A stretch of DNA of 63,378 nt from Clostridia bacterium (GTDB taxonomy: Bacteria > Bacillota > Clostridia > Oscillospirales > Acutalibacteraceae). The stretch lies in assembly GCA_017452785.1 (NCBI GenBank), contig JAFTLT010000047.1, positions 1-63,378 on the forward strand, read 5' to 3'. Of this stretch, positions 16,901 through 25,023 are shown piece after piece (position 1 is the first letter of the stretch; each line of letters begins with the position of its first letter). The translations under genes and the position numbers were made by a program. Under the pieces are notes generated by a model. It ran no database searches. It was given only the letters and a program-made list of their open reading frames with translations, and had not been told where the DNA came from.

Positions 16901-17379
16901 AGTGCACTGCTTGCAGAACTGAAATGCAGACAGCGGCTATCTCAAAGCTGTCTCATACCGAAGAAGTTGTTCCCGAAGTGAAAGCCACCTGCAGGGGCAC
17001 AGGTCTCACAGCAGGCGTTAAGTGCTCGGTCTGCGGTGAAGTTATCACCCCACAGACAGTAACTCCGAAGCTCTCACATATAGAAAGCAGCTGGATAACA
17101 GACAGTCAGGCAACCTGTTCGGCAGAGGGTAAGAAACATACTATTTGCCTGCTTTGTGATAAAACATTGAGAACATCAGGAATTGAAAAATTGTCACATA
17201 AAGACAATAATAATGACAATAAATGTGATATGTGCTCAGTGAGCACCAATCCTGTCGATAAGTGCTCTCATATGTGCCACAAAGGTGGTTTCTCAGGCTT
17301 TATCTGGTCAATTATCAAGTTTTTCTCAAAGCTCTTTGGCTCAAACAAGGTCTGTGAATGCGGTGCCGAACATTATTGA
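13915..17379 (+). CDS. Large exported transglutaminase-like protein with BspA-type leucine-rich repeats and Cys-rich tandem repeats
   Basis: 1,154 residues. After a signal peptide (to about residue 30, SLQAQEG) comes a transglutaminase-like cysteine protease domain with its triad Cys154 (NTVCEGFANLY), His200 (NHAWNEIYV) and Asp215 (VVDATWDCG). Residues about 260-720 are BspA/TpLRR-type leucine-rich repeats (AFKNCTSL, VPEGVTNVGNNAFNGCSAIT). Residues about 730-1100 hold two-cysteine-pair repeats (CSVCGE, CTACRTEM) in four 81-residue units. The C-terminus is a hydrophobic aromatic helix followed by CECGAEHY. Such proteins sit on the surface of gut Firmicutes and may process peptides or attach to glycans; the exact role is unknown. 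A GAGGGG site precedes the ATG. Confidence 0.88.
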   Translation: MKRKIAKMVTCFLIVLTLSFLLPASLQAQEGSFLTPAIKASALLSADDPELTKEKVEQEMYERYKEIFDFVSQEDISIDAQAVPLENTAQASGSEIDSLAAELTADCSTDYDKAAALYNWIISNLYYDYDYYNGVTSSTNITASDAFANKNTVCEGFANLYTAMCRSVGVPCRKVIGYSVSAAYSDGEYFDAYFVNESNHAWNEIYVNDAWIVVDATWDCGNTYENGVYTEKSRSVKWFGMDFEEFSQRHMGKTYCNSFQSDEYTFSVDNNIVTASNYIGSARKIIIPEGVHVITEISKTKTDFTSVVLPSTLTSISSSAFKNCTSLINFVVPEGVTNVGNNAFNGCSAITSISLPSTLKSIGSGAFRNCSALTEIAIPDGIEEIPSAVFYGCSALEEINIPSSVKKIGASAFRNCVSLRTVTVPESVTSLGASAFQDCTGLESVELNCKVSLIPGSCFGNCTALASVYISPEVTEIGSNAFKGCAALKTITGAQNIKILRYQAFMGCTLLENCDFFNKLTRLEYWAFRECENITSVTIPFTYSNIDEYSFYNCKALEKVVIEGNVTTIDEAVFYKCESLKEVVIPSTVTAIGEFAFADCTSLEEIDLPDGLTSISPSLFSGCVKLKSIGEDIPSAVTSIGEYAFYDCVLEGEYTIPDSVTLIPKSAFYQCEGINKITIPVSVTAIDEFAFTRAANLTDVYYIGTEAQWEGVTVGTNNSAFLGATFHFMGDHTHSYSSEVTTNATCTSSGVMTYTCSCGDEYTQVIESLGHAEERLPEVKATCTGTGLTAGVKCSVCGEVITPQTLTSKLAHIESEWITDTPATCSKEGTKHTECTACRTEMQTAAISKLSHTEVEVPEVKATCTNTGLTAGVKCSVCGEIITAQTVTSKLAHTESEWITDTDATCSKEGTRHTECTACRTEMQTAAISKLSHTEEVVPEVKATCTGTGLTAGDKCSVCGEIITAQTVTSKLAHTESEWITDTPATCSKEGTKHTECTACRTEMQTAAISKLSHTEEVVPEVKATCRGTGLTAGVKCSVCGEVITPQTVTPKLSHIESSWITDSQATCSAEGKKHTICLLCDKTLRTSGIEKLSHKDNNNDNKCDMCSVSTNPVDKCSHMCHKGGFSGFIWSIIKFFSKLFGSNKVCECGAEHY
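16246..17217 (+). repeat. Four 243-bp tandem repeats inside the transglutaminase/LRR gene
   Basis: Units start at 16246, 16489, 16732 and 16975, each with GAAGT(G/A)AAAGC. Units 2 to 4 begin nearly identically, while unit 4 diverges in its second half (from about 17050). Each encodes 81 residues with paired CxxC motifs. High DNA identity implies recent expansion or gene conversion, so copy number may vary between strains. Confidence 0.9.
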
Positions 17380-17397
17380 TAAAATATAACCGAAAAT

Positions 17398-17426
17398 AAA
17401 AGCTCAGGTGAATTGCCTGAGCTTTT
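17398..17426. terminator. Bidirectional terminator between convergent genes
   Basis: AAAAGCTCAGG pairs perfectly with CCTGAGCTTTT around TGAATTG. It serves the transglutaminase/LRR gene from the left and ylbJ from the right; the ylbJ stop codon overlaps it. Confidence 0.85.
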
Positions 17427-18543
17427 ATGCTTGTTTTTTGATATGCGGTTTTATTCTGATATAAAATGAATCGCCAAGCATTATAAGAGCACACATAATC
17501 AGCATGCCGATTGATACAGGTACCGATATTGCTCCTGCTGTTTTTGTCGGCAGAGTACCAAGAGAGAAAACATCATAGCTGACAGGACAAATGTTTAAAA
17601 TAAAGTTGCATATAACTGCAGACAAAGCTCCGTGCATAATACGCCCCGTTATAAAGTGTTTATATTTGAGCCTTACTGCTCTGACGGTGCTCATAACCTG
17701 AAAGTGGGTGCAGATGCCGCCGAAGCCGATAATTGCAGCTATGGCCGGGATGCCGAGGTTTCCAGAGGCGAGATAGCAGCCGTTTGTCACCTCAAGCAGA
17801 CTGCACACAAAGAGCCTCATCTCAGGCGACAGGGGCAAAATATCTGTAAGTCGGTTCAGGCACGAAAAGGCAATGACCCATGCACAGACACCGAGCATTG
17901 CAGCACTGCCTGATGAAACACTGCTGACAAGGCAGGCGGAAAAAGATAAATCTGATTTGTTTTTCGCTTTTTCTTCCATATAAAAGCTGTCACGCTCCAA
18001 AAATCTTGTTGCAAAGCAGATTAACATTGCTGCAGCGATAACGGAAAAATATATAATTACGCCTGCTTTTTTTGAGCCCAGCATATAAAACCCCACGGAG
18101 CTTATTGTGAAAGCAGGCCCCGGATTTATGCAGAACAGCATCAGTCTTTTTGCCTGAAATTCTGTAATTTCTCCCTTTTCATAAAGCTCCTTTATCATTT
18201 TGCCGCCTATGGGAAAGCCGCCGATCATTGACATCACAATTACGCTCAGGCTTTTGCCGGGCAGTCTTAATAAGGTATTTGTTATTTTTGAAAAAAGCCT
18301 TTCAATATAACTAAAGGTATCAAGGCTCACAACCAAAGAAGAAACTATCATAAACGGGTAAAGCGAGGGAATCAGAGTGCCAAGGCACAGGTCGATGCCG
18401 TCACTTATTCCCTGACCTGCCGTTTCAGGAAATTTCAGCAGCATAAAGCCTGCAATAAATACGCAAAAGGACGACAGGATATATCTTAAAACAAAAATAT
18501 ATCTCGTGTACTCTGCCGATTTTATATGCTTAGCTGTTTTCAT
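17425..18543 (-). CDS. ylbJ: Sporulation integral membrane protein YlbJ-like (nucleoside-recognition family)
   Basis: About 372 residues with roughly eight hydrophobic helices. It has the gate-like motifs of the SpmA/YlbJ family: GLCLGTLIPSLYPFM-like near residue 55, MSMIGGFPIGGKMI near 110, CINPGPAF near 140, and a second symmetrical set including LEVTNGCYLASG and GFGGICTHFQV. YlbJ is a sigma-E-controlled membrane protein needed for spore cortex/core maturation in Bacillus. The ATG at 18543 is preferred to the GTG at 18552 because GAGGTG lies 8 bases before it. The gene is divergent from yqfC, another sporulation gene. Confidence 0.85.
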   Translation of the reverse strand: MKTAKHIKSAEYTRYIFVLRYILSSFCVFIAGFMLLKFPETAGQGISDGIDLCLGTLIPSLYPFMIVSSLVVSLDTFSYIERLFSKITNTLLRLPGKSLSVIVMSMIGGFPIGGKMIKELYEKGEITEFQAKRLMLFCINPGPAFTISSVGFYMLGSKKAGVIIYFSVIAAAMLICFATRFLERDSFYMEEKAKNKSDLSFSACLVSSVSSGSAAMLGVCAWVIAFSCLNRLTDILPLSPEMRLFVCSLLEVTNGCYLASGNLGIPAIAAIIGFGGICTHFQVMSTVRAVRLKYKHFITGRIMHGALSAVICNFILNICPVSYDVFSLGTLPTKTAGAISVPVSIGMLIMCALIMLGDSFYIRIKPHIKKQA

Positions 18544-18629
18544 AGGTTTCACCTCATTAATTAATATTCTTTTTAATGAGTATTAATACACGGCTTTTTG
18601 CATAAAATTGTGACGAAGGGTGTGATTAT

Positions 18630-18899
18630 ATGCCGAAGGCCTTGACGAATAAAATAAAAAAACTGAACATGGAAGACAGAGGAGATTATCTTTTACCTCA
18701 TATAATTTTTAATTCATGCCGTGAGGTGCTCGTTGAGGGCAGCAAGGGCGTGCTCGAATATAACACTAAGAGGGTAAGGCTCAACGCAGGCAGGTACATA
18801 CTTAAATTCTGTGGTGACGGTTTGTGCCTGAGAGCGCTGACAGCTGATGAAATTATCATAATGGGAGACATTGTTTCTTTTGAATTCTGCTCAGTATAA
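18630..18899 (+). CDS. yqfC: Sporulation protein YqfC (YabP/YqfC family)
   Basis: 89 residues of the YabP/YqfC fold: a mainly beta protein with HIIFNSCREVLVEG near residue 25, EYNTKRVRL and a final LTADEIIIMGDIVSFEF. It is expressed in the mother cell under sigma-E in Bacillus and works with YqfD, whose gene starts 12 bases downstream. The pair followed by phoH and ybeY is a conserved order in spore-formers. GAAGGGTG precedes the ATG. Confidence 0.92.
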   Translation: MPKALTNKIKKLNMEDRGDYLLPHIIFNSCREVLVEGSKGVLEYNTKRVRLNAGRYILKFCGDGLCLRALTADEIIIMGDIVSFEFCSV

Positions 18900-18911
18900 A
18901 GGTGGCTTATT

Positions 18912-20099
18912 ATGAAAGTAGTAAATCTGTTAAGGTACATAAAGGGCTATATAAGATTTAATGCAGCAGGAGGATTTACAGAGAGATTTATTAATCTTTG
19001 CGCAGGAAAAGCAATTAATATTTTTAAAAGCTCTTATGAAAACGGTGCCTTTGTGGGTGAAACTGACATAAGAAATTTTGCTAAGCTGCGCTCTGTGGCA
19101 AGAAAGACCGGTGTCAGGATAACAGTTAAAGAAAAAGGCGGCCTGCCGTTTTTTATAAAGAGAAAAAAGCATAGAGCGGGTCTTTTGTTAGGCTTCGTTT
19201 TTTACTGCCTTTTTGTGGTTATAATGAATATGTTTGTCTGGAATATTGATGCCTCAGGCAGCAACAGATATTCTGATGAGCAGATTATTGAGGCAGCTGA
19301 AAAGGTAGGGGTCAGGTATGGGATTTGCAGATTCTTTTTTGATGAGAGTAAGGCTGCAAGAGAAATATATAAGCTGTTTGATGATGAACTGTCATGGGTA
19401 ACAGTAAATATAAAAGCGAGCAGCTGCTTTATTGAAGTAAGAGACAGTACTGTTGGTAGCAAGCCCGATAATAAAAATAAAGAGCCGTCAAATCTTGTTG
19501 CTGATTTTGACGGTGTAATTTTATCGGATGAAACCTATTCGGGAATAAAGAATATAAGCAAGGGGAGTGCAGTTAAGAAAGGCGATTTGCTTATAAGTGG
19601 CATTATGGAAGACGATTACGGCTCAGCGGTCTATTACAGCGCTCAGGGAAATTTCACTGCAAGGCATATGCGCTCTTGCGGGGTGGAGCTGCAGACCGAC
19701 CAAAAGGTGTCTGTAATCTGCAGCTACACAAAAAAATATGTTCTTCATTTTTTCGGTTTGCCGATTAAGATAGGCTTTTCCCTTAAAGATGAAAACACAG
19801 ACGAGTTTGTTGTGAAAAGGTTTTTGCAGTACGGCACACATAAGCTGCCGCTGGGAGTGAGCATTATAACCTGTGTTAAAAAAGAAGATGCCATAATCAG
19901 TCAGGAGAATATGTCTGTTTTGGCTGCAGATATTTTTACAGCAAAGACTTATGATGAGCTGAAAAACACAAAATTGCTGTCAGGTAAAATTGTTTTGCAA
20001 AGAGAAAAAGACAGTTTTAATATAAAAGGGGAGTATGACTGCATAGATTTTATAGGTATAAGTAAACCTATTATTGTAGAAAATATTGAAAGTAAATAA
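18912..20099 (+). CDS. yqfD: Sporulation protein YqfD
   Basis: 395 residues. A cytoplasmic N-terminal part of about 90 residues (LRYIKGYIRFNAAGGFTERFINLC) is followed by a single membrane helix (about 92-115, AGLLLGFVFYCLFVVIMNMFVW) and a large outside domain with a POTRA-like start (ASGSNRYSDEQIIEAAEKVGV). YqfD is needed for stage IV sporulation in Bacillus. Its stop lies about 100 bases before phoH, separated by a probable promoter. Confidence 0.92.
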   Translation: MKVVNLLRYIKGYIRFNAAGGFTERFINLCAGKAINIFKSSYENGAFVGETDIRNFAKLRSVARKTGVRITVKEKGGLPFFIKRKKHRAGLLLGFVFYCLFVVIMNMFVWNIDASGSNRYSDEQIIEAAEKVGVRYGICRFFFDESKAAREIYKLFDDELSWVTVNIKASSCFIEVRDSTVGSKPDNKNKEPSNLVADFDGVILSDETYSGIKNISKGSAVKKGDLLISGIMEDDYGSAVYYSAQGNFTARHMRSCGVELQTDQKVSVICSYTKKYVLHFFGLPIKIGFSLKDENTDEFVVKRFLQYGTHKLPLGVSIITCVKKEDAIISQENMSVLAADIFTAKTYDELKNTKLLSGKIVLQREKDSFNIKGEYDCIDFIGISKPIIVENIESK

Positions 20100-20117
20100 A
20101 AAAATCTCGAAAAGGTA

Positions 20118-20146
20118 TTCACTTTTTTAAAGAAATGTGCTAAAAT
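20118..20146 (+). promoter_or_regulatory. Probable sigma-A promoter for phoH
   Basis: TTCACT, 17 bases, TAAAAT with TGC before the -10 box, about 60 bases before the phoH start. It would uncouple phoH-ybeY from the sporulation genes. Confidence 0.5.
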
Positions 20147-20205
20147 TTATTAAATATTGATTTAAGATATGTATAAATATCATAAAAACAAAGAGGTGCA
20201 AATAT

Positions 20206-21174
20206 TTGACCGAACAATCCTTCAGTATAGACAGAATGGAACACGCCTTAAGTCTTTTCGGTTCCTTTGACGAAAATATAAAGCTTATTGAAAAAGAATT
20301 CAGTGTTGCAATTGTCAGCAGAGCAGGCGAAATCAAAATCAAGGGCGACGAAGAAAATGTTGACAAAGCAAAGCGTGTTATCAATAATCTGCTTGACTTG
20401 CTCAATAAAGGCGAAACGCTCAACGAGCAGAATATAAGATATGTTATCAGCCTTGTCAAAGAGGGCAATGACGATAAGCTCACAAGCCTTTCAGGCGGTG
20501 ACTGCATCTGCATAAGTGCTAAGGGCAAGCCTATCAAGGCCAAAACACTCGGACAGAAAAAATATGTTGAAGCTATAAGAGACAACACGGTTGTTATAGG
20601 CGTTGGCCCCGCAGGTACGGGTAAGACTTATCTTGCAGTGGCTCTTGCCGTGAGTGCTTTCAGAGCCAAGCAGGTCAACAGAATAATTCTTACAAGACCT
20701 GCAGTTGAAGCAGGCGAAAAGCTGGGATTTTTGCCGGGCGACCTGCAGCAGAAGGTTGACCCTTATTTAAGACCTCTTTATGATGCACTTTTTGATATGC
20801 TCGGTGCAGAGAGCTTTCAGCGTTATCAGGAAAGAGGCAATATTGAGGTGGCACCGCTTGCTTATATGCGAGGCAGAACTCTTGATGACAGCTTCATAAT
20901 TCTTGATGAAGCACAGAACACAACTCCTGAGCAGATGAAAATGTTCCTTACACGTCTGGGCTTCGGCTCAAAGATTGTTGTAACGGGTGATATAACACAA
21001 ATAGACCTTCCCGACGGCAAGAAATCAGGACTTGTTGAGGTCATAAAGATACTTAAAAACGTTGATGATATAAAAACAGTAAAATTCAGCGATAAGGATG
21101 TCGTCAGACATAAGCTGGTTCAGGATATTATCAAGGCTTACGATAAATATGAGGAGGCTAAGAAAAAGAAATGA
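20206..21174 (+). CDS. phoH: PhoH-like ATPase
   Basis: 322 residues. An N-terminal KH-like segment (about 1-110) is followed by a P-loop ATPase with Walker A GVGPAGTGKTYLA near residue 135, Walker B FIILDEAQN near 228 and the downstream motif VVTGDITQIDLP. PhoH/YbeZ proteins partner YbeY in rRNA maturation and RNA quality control, and ybeY overlaps the 3' end here. The start is a TTG at 20206, about 10 bases after AAAGAGGTG; no ATG in frame gives a better N-terminus. Confidence 0.94.
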   Translation: MTEQSFSIDRMEHALSLFGSFDENIKLIEKEFSVAIVSRAGEIKIKGDEENVDKAKRVINNLLDLLNKGETLNEQNIRYVISLVKEGNDDKLTSLSGGDCICISAKGKPIKAKTLGQKKYVEAIRDNTVVIGVGPAGTGKTYLAVALAVSAFRAKQVNRIILTRPAVEAGEKLGFLPGDLQQKVDPYLRPLYDALFDMLGAESFQRYQERGNIEVAPLAYMRGRTLDDSFIILDEAQNTTPEQMKMFLTRLGFGSKIVVTGDITQIDLPDGKKSGLVEVIKILKNVDDIKTVKFSDKDVVRHKLVQDIIKAYDKYEEAKKKK

Positions 21175-21677
21175 AGGACAGAATAAAAGTAATTATCACA
21201 GATGAGCAAAGCACTATGAAGCTCCCAAGAGGAATTCGCATGCTCATCAGACGCTGCTGTAACGCAGTGCTCACAAATGAAGATTTCAAGGGCTCAGCTG
21301 AAATAAGTGTAACTATAGTGGACGATGAAATGATTCACGAGCTGAATTTGAAGCACAGAGGAATTGACAAGTCAACTGATGTTCTCTCGTTCCCTCTCGG
21401 CATTAACGGTGAATATGACATCAATAACGACACAGGCGCACAGATGCTTGGCGATATTGTTATTTCAATTGAGCATGCTGTTAAGCAGGCTGAGCTTTAC
21501 GGACACTCAATCAACAGAGAGGTCGCTTTCCTGACAGTGCACTCAATGCTTCACCTGCTCGGATATGACCATGAGCCCGGCGGTATGGAGCTTGTGAGAA
21601 TGAGAGAAAAAGAAGAAGCAGTGCTGACTCAGCTCGGTCTTGTCAGAAGCGGAAGCTATTACACAACAGAGGAATAA
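21171..21677 (+). CDS. ybeY: rRNA maturation endoribonuclease YbeY
   Basis: 168 residues. It is a zinc-dependent RNase that processes 16S rRNA ends. The metal site is HSMLHLLGYDHEPG (the H-x3-H-x5-H motif), and the upstream RGIDKSTDVLSFPL segment is the other family signature. It overlaps phoH by ATGA, so the two are translationally coupled. The order phoH-ybeY-dgkA is ancestral in Firmicutes. Confidence 0.96.
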   Translation: MKDRIKVIITDEQSTMKLPRGIRMLIRRCCNAVLTNEDFKGSAEISVTIVDDEMIHELNLKHRGIDKSTDVLSFPLGINGEYDINNDTGAQMLGDIVISIEHAVKQAELYGHSINREVAFLTVHSMLHLLGYDHEPGGMELVRMREKEEAVLTQLGLVRSGSYYTTEE

Positions 21678-21687
21678 TTATACATAA

Positions 21688-22179
21688 ATGGAGCATTATA
21701 AGAAACTGTTTATGAGCTTTGTCTATGCCTTCAGAGGCATATTCAGAACGATTAATAACGAAAGAAATCTCAGGATACATCTGACCTGTCTTTGCTATAT
21801 GTTCGGCATTTTGTGTCTTACAGATTGGTTTGTGCTTTCAAAGGCTGAGTGGGCAATTCTTGTGCTTGCCTCAGGTGCAGTTATTGCAGGTGAAATTGTC
21901 AACACTGCAATTGAGAATGCTGTCAATTTAGCAAGTGAAAAGTATACCGAGTATGGCAAAATAGCAAAGGATGCCGCAGCAGGTGCAGTGCTTATCAGCG
22001 CAATGACTGCGGTTGTTGTCGGGCTTATTATCCTTTTGCAGCCTTTGGCTTTCAGGGCTATGTATAGCTATTTTATGAGTGAGCCTTTAATGCTTGCAGT
22101 TTTTTTGCTTAGCATTATTCCTGCATCACTGTTTATCTTTTTGGGTGTACCCTTTAAGTCGGGAGGAAAAAATGAGTGA
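21688..22179 (+). CDS. dgkA: Diacylglycerol/undecaprenol kinase DgkA
   Basis: 163 residues with three core membrane helices and the family motif GEIVNTAIENAVNLAS near residue 70, plus NNERNLRIH in the amphipathic N-terminal helix. In Gram-positives it phosphorylates undecaprenol, feeding the cell-wall lipid carrier pool. A fourth hydrophobic segment at the C-terminus (residues 130-155, EPLMLAVFLLSIIPASLFIFLG) makes it longer than the usual ~125-residue form. It begins 10 bases after ybeY and overlaps tcdA by 8 bases. Confidence 0.92.
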   Translation: MEHYKKLFMSFVYAFRGIFRTINNERNLRIHLTCLCYMFGILCLTDWFVLSKAEWAILVLASGAVIAGEIVNTAIENAVNLASEKYTEYGKIAKDAAAGAVLISAMTAVVVGLIILLQPLAFRAMYSYFMSEPLMLAVFLLSIIPASLFIFLGVPFKSGGKNE

Positions 22180-22876
22180 GAAGTTTTCCCGTACACAAAT
22201 GCTTATAGGCGAAGCTGCACTCGCCAAGCTGAAAAACAGCCGTGTTGCGGTTTTTGGTGTGGGCGGTGTCGGAGGCTTCGTTGCCGAAGCACTTGCAAGA
22301 GCAGGTGTGGGGGCAATTGACCTTATTGATAATGACATTGTCAGCGAAAGCAATATCAACAGACAGATAATTGCACTGACTTCCACTAAAGGTCAACTTA
22401 AAACCGAGGTTATGAAAAAGCGTATCCTCGATATTAATCAGGATGCAGCTGTATGCACCTTCAATATTTTTGTTTTGCATGAGAATATTGACAGCTTTGA
22501 TATGACGGTTTATGACTATGTGGTTGATGCTATTGACACGGTGTCAGGCAAGCTTGCCATAATTGAAAAGGCCTACAGTCTCAGCATCCCGGTTATTTCC
22601 TCAATGGGCACCGGCAATAAGCTTGACCCCACAAAATTTGAGGTGACGGATATAAACAAAACAAGTGTCTGTCCCCTTGCAAGAGTTATGCGTTATGAGC
22701 TCAGAAAAAGGGGAGTGAAAAAGCTTAAGGTTTTATATTCAAAAGAAGAGCCTTTGAAGACTTTTGCTGATTCTGTTTGTACCGGAAAGAAAGCGGTGCC
22801 GGGAAGCATATCCTTTGTGCCGTCAGTTGCAGGACTTATCATTGGTGGCGAAGTAATAAAAGATTTAATCAAATAA
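22172..22876 (+). CDS. tcdA: tRNA threonylcarbamoyladenosine dehydratase TcdA
   Basis: 234 residues. It is an E1-like (ThiF/MoeB fold) enzyme that uses ATP to cyclise t6A37 of tRNAs to ct6A. The nucleotide motif is VFGVGGVGGFVAEALARAG, followed by LIDNDIVSESNINRQ and DAIDTVSGK. The ATG at 22172, with GGGAGG 5 bases before it, is used instead of the longer frame start at 22094 that lies inside dgkA. The stop is followed by a terminator, closing the phoH-ybeY-dgkA-tcdA unit. Confidence 0.93.
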   Translation: MSEKFSRTQMLIGEAALAKLKNSRVAVFGVGGVGGFVAEALARAGVGAIDLIDNDIVSESNINRQIIALTSTKGQLKTEVMKKRILDINQDAAVCTFNIFVLHENIDSFDMTVYDYVVDAIDTVSGKLAIIEKAYSLSIPVISSMGTGNKLDPTKFEVTDINKTSVCPLARVMRYELRKRGVKKLKVLYSKEEPLKTFADSVCTGKKAVPGSISFVPSVAGLIIGGEVIKDLIK

Positions 22877-22882
22877 TGAATG

Positions 22883-22904
22883 GGCAGAGCATATGAGTTC
22901 TGCC
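22883..22904 (+). terminator. Terminator after tcdA
   Basis: GGCAGAGC pairs with GTTCTGCC (8 pairs, one G-U; loop ATATGA), followed by TTTTAT. Confidence 0.75.
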
Positions 22905-23055
22905 TTTTATAATACAAAACTGGTGCTTTTGTCGCAGTTCTACCGTGGGTAGAGCTGATTTTTTTATTGTAGATATGAAAAATAAACAGTAGGGTGACAA
23001 ATTAAAGACTTCAATATATGATAAAAATACATAAGAAAATAAGGAGAGAAAACCA

Positions 23056-23709
23056 ATGTCACTGCAAAATGTCACTTTACCTACTTACTCAAAAACTGAA
23101 GAAATACTCAATTCAGTATCCCACGGTCTCGGAATTCCTATGGGGATTATCTTTTGTGTATTATTTCTCATAAGGCCAATCACGGGCAGTGAAATAACAG
23201 GCTCACTGATTTTTGTTTTTTCTGTGATTGTTTTATACACCTGCTCAATGCTTTATCATTCACTTAAGGCGGGAACTGCCAAGAAGGTTATGCGTCTTAT
23301 TGACCACAGCGTTATATTTATTATGATTACGGGCACAATTCTTGCTCTTAATGTAATATGCGTTTTTCCTCACGATAAGTTTTTTTCAATTTCAACAGCA
23401 GCAATCAGTGTTACTCTCAGTGTTGTTGGCATTATTCTTACTTTTATTGATCAGGAAAAATACAAAAAGGTTCAGCTGGTGCTTTATGTTATTGTGGGTT
23501 CAACCTGCATTGCAATAATTTATCCGGTTATCAAATATAACGAGGAGCCTTGGCTTTCGATGATACTGCTTGCAGTGGGTGCCGTTGTTTATCTTATAGG
23601 TATGGCGCTTTACATAGTCGGCAAAAAGAAAAAATACTTCCACAGCATTTTCCATCTGTTCGTTTTAGCAGGAACAGTCCTTCACTTTTGTGCAATATAT
23701 TTTGCATAA
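23056..23709 (+). CDS. Hemolysin III family (PAQR-type) membrane protein
   Basis: 217 residues with seven transmembrane helices. The conserved PAQR residues are visible: EEILNSVSHGLGIP at the start, SMLYHS after helix 2, RLIDHSVIFIMITGT in helix 3, and HSIFHLFVLAGTVLHF at the end, supplying the serine, aspartate and histidines of a possible zinc site. The haemolysin name is historical; some relatives influence membrane lipid homeostasis. AAGGAGAG precedes the ATG by 8 bases. The gene is monocistronic. Confidence 0.9.
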   Translation: MSLQNVTLPTYSKTEEILNSVSHGLGIPMGIIFCVLFLIRPITGSEITGSLIFVFSVIVLYTCSMLYHSLKAGTAKKVMRLIDHSVIFIMITGTILALNVICVFPHDKFFSISTAAISVTLSVVGIILTFIDQEKYKKVQLVLYVIVGSTCIAIIYPVIKYNEEPWLSMILLAVGAVVYLIGMALYIVGKKKKYFHSIFHLFVLAGTVLHFCAIYFA

Positions 23710-23720
23710 GAGCAAACAGA

Positions 23721-23758
23721 AAAAGCTCCTTGGCAGCGGTGAGAGTCAAGGAGCTTTT
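23721..23758. terminator. Bidirectional terminator between hemolysin III and XRE genes
   Basis: AAAAGCTCCTTG pairs perfectly with CAAGGAGCTTTT around a 14-base loop between convergent genes. Confidence 0.85.
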
Positions 23759-23793
23759 AAAATTTATTGTGAAACAAAAAGGTTTCTGTGTTT

Positions 23794-24411
23794 TTATTTT
23801 ATTTTCTTCTTTGCAAGATAGTGTGCGAAAAGATATATAAGCACTGTTGCAACCTGCAAAAAGGCGCAGGAGATAAATATGTATTTGAGATTTTCGAGAT
23901 CAAGTGAAAGATAAATTGACAGTGCCGAAGTCCATATAACAAGTGAAACGGAAATGCAGCGGTAAAGGGTTTTCCACCATATTGATGAAAAGACTGTCAG
24001 AGCAATTGAAGCTATCGGCAGGGCATATATAAAAGAATAGTCTGCAAACTCGCTCCAGTTATCGACGTTTTTCATCACAAGAAAAAATATTGAAGCAACA
24101 AAGAAAATTGCGAAAACGCTTATGAGGGGCACAAAGAGCTTTGCCGGTGTGGTTTTATGAAGCTCTTTAAATTCGCCCACATTTATTTCTTCCTTATCTG
24201 AGAGCAGGTTGTCTATGCTCACTGAGAAAAAATCCGCAATCAAATATAATGTATACGAGTCGGGAACAGATTCGCCTCTTTCCCATTTTGAAACGGCTTT
24301 ATCGCTGTAGTTGAGCTGTGAGGCCAGCTCCTGCTGAGTGAGTCCACGCTGTTTTCTCAGTTTGTTCAGCTTGTTGCCGAAGTTCTTTCTGAATTCTGTT
24401 TCGTTTATCAT
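23794..24411 (-). CDS. XRE-family regulator with membrane domain
   Basis: 205 residues. The N-terminal Cro/C1-type helix-turn-helix is at about 10-65 (LRKQRGLTQQELASQLNYSDKAVSKWERG). It is followed by a linker and four hydrophobic helices (about 90-200). Membrane-attached XRE proteins of this shape are common in Firmicutes, but the signal and targets are unknown. It ends at the shared terminator, starts 19 bases after rnhA stops, and may be in the same transcript. Confidence 0.85.
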   Translation of the reverse strand: MINETEFRKNFGNKLNKLRKQRGLTQQELASQLNYSDKAVSKWERGESVPDSYTLYLIADFFSVSIDNLLSDKEEINVGEFKELHKTTPAKLFVPLISVFAIFFVASIFFLVMKNVDNWSEFADYSFIYALPIASIALTVFSSIWWKTLYRCISVSLVIWTSALSIYLSLDLENLKYIFISCAFLQVATVLIYLFAHYLAKKKIK

Positions 24412-24430
24412 AGGTTCTCCAAATTATGTT

Positions 24431-24868
24431 TTAAATGAATTTCTGACTTTCCGCCACTGCAAGTGCATCGCATCTTTCATTTTCGGGGTGACCTGCATGA
24501 CCTTTTATCCACTCTATAGTCACTTCGTGTTTTTCAGTGAGTGAAAGAAGCTCATCCCAAAGCTCAGGATTAAGGGCAGGCTTCTTGTCTTTTTTACGCC
24601 AATTGTTTGCCTTCCAGGAGGCAGCCCAACCAAGGTTAATGCCGTTAGCAACATACTGTGAGTCTGTTATGACCTTCACTCGGCAGGGTACCTTAAGAGC
24701 CTTTAAGCCCTCAATAACAGCAGTGAGCTCCATACGGTTATTTGTTGTCTGAGCTTCGCCGCCACTGAGCTCTTTTCTCTTGCCCTGATAGTCAAGTATA
24801 GTGCCCCAACCGCCTGCACCGGGGTTGCCTGAGCAGGCACCGTCTGTATATATAGTAACTTCTTTCAT
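24431..24868 (-). CDS. rnhA: Ribonuclease HI
   Basis: 145 residues, the normal length. It degrades RNA in RNA-DNA hybrids. The catalytic carboxylates are all present: Asp9 in [11 protein letters not shown], Glu in NNRMELTAV, Asp in ITDSQYV and Asp near the end in ENERCDALA, with the histidine-rich loop [10 protein letters not shown]. It is on the minus strand, upstream of and probably co-transcribed with the XRE gene. Confidence 0.96.
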   Translation of the reverse strand: MKEVTIYTDGACSGNPGAGGWGTILDYQGKRKELSGGEAQTTNNRMELTAVIEGLKALKVPCRVKVITDSQYVANGINLGWAASWKANNWRKKDKKPALNPELWDELLSLTEKHEVTIEWIKGHAGHPENERCDALAVAESQKFI

Positions 24869-24964
24869 TAAAGCAATTCTCCGTTTCGTCTTTGCTATAT
24901 TTTAGCATAAAAGTGTATTTATATCAACTAAATTGTGTTAAAACTTTTTTATTAAAAAAATCAC

Positions 24965-24992
24965 TTGATTTATTTGAACGTGGGTGTATAAT
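24965..24992 (+). promoter_or_regulatory. Sigma-A promoter of upp
   Basis: TTGATT, 16 bases, TATAAT, about 32 bases before the upp start. Confidence 0.65.
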
Positions 24993-25023
24993 AATTATGA
25001 AGAAAAGGAAAGGACTGAAAACA

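Noticed and set aside
16107-16907. Antisense open frames on the minus strand over the tandem repeats
   Set aside because: They are shadows of the repeated coding sequence with no start signals.
16246-17217. 243-bp direct repeats as a CRISPR or mobile array
   Set aside because: They are in frame inside one gene and encode 81-residue protein repeats.
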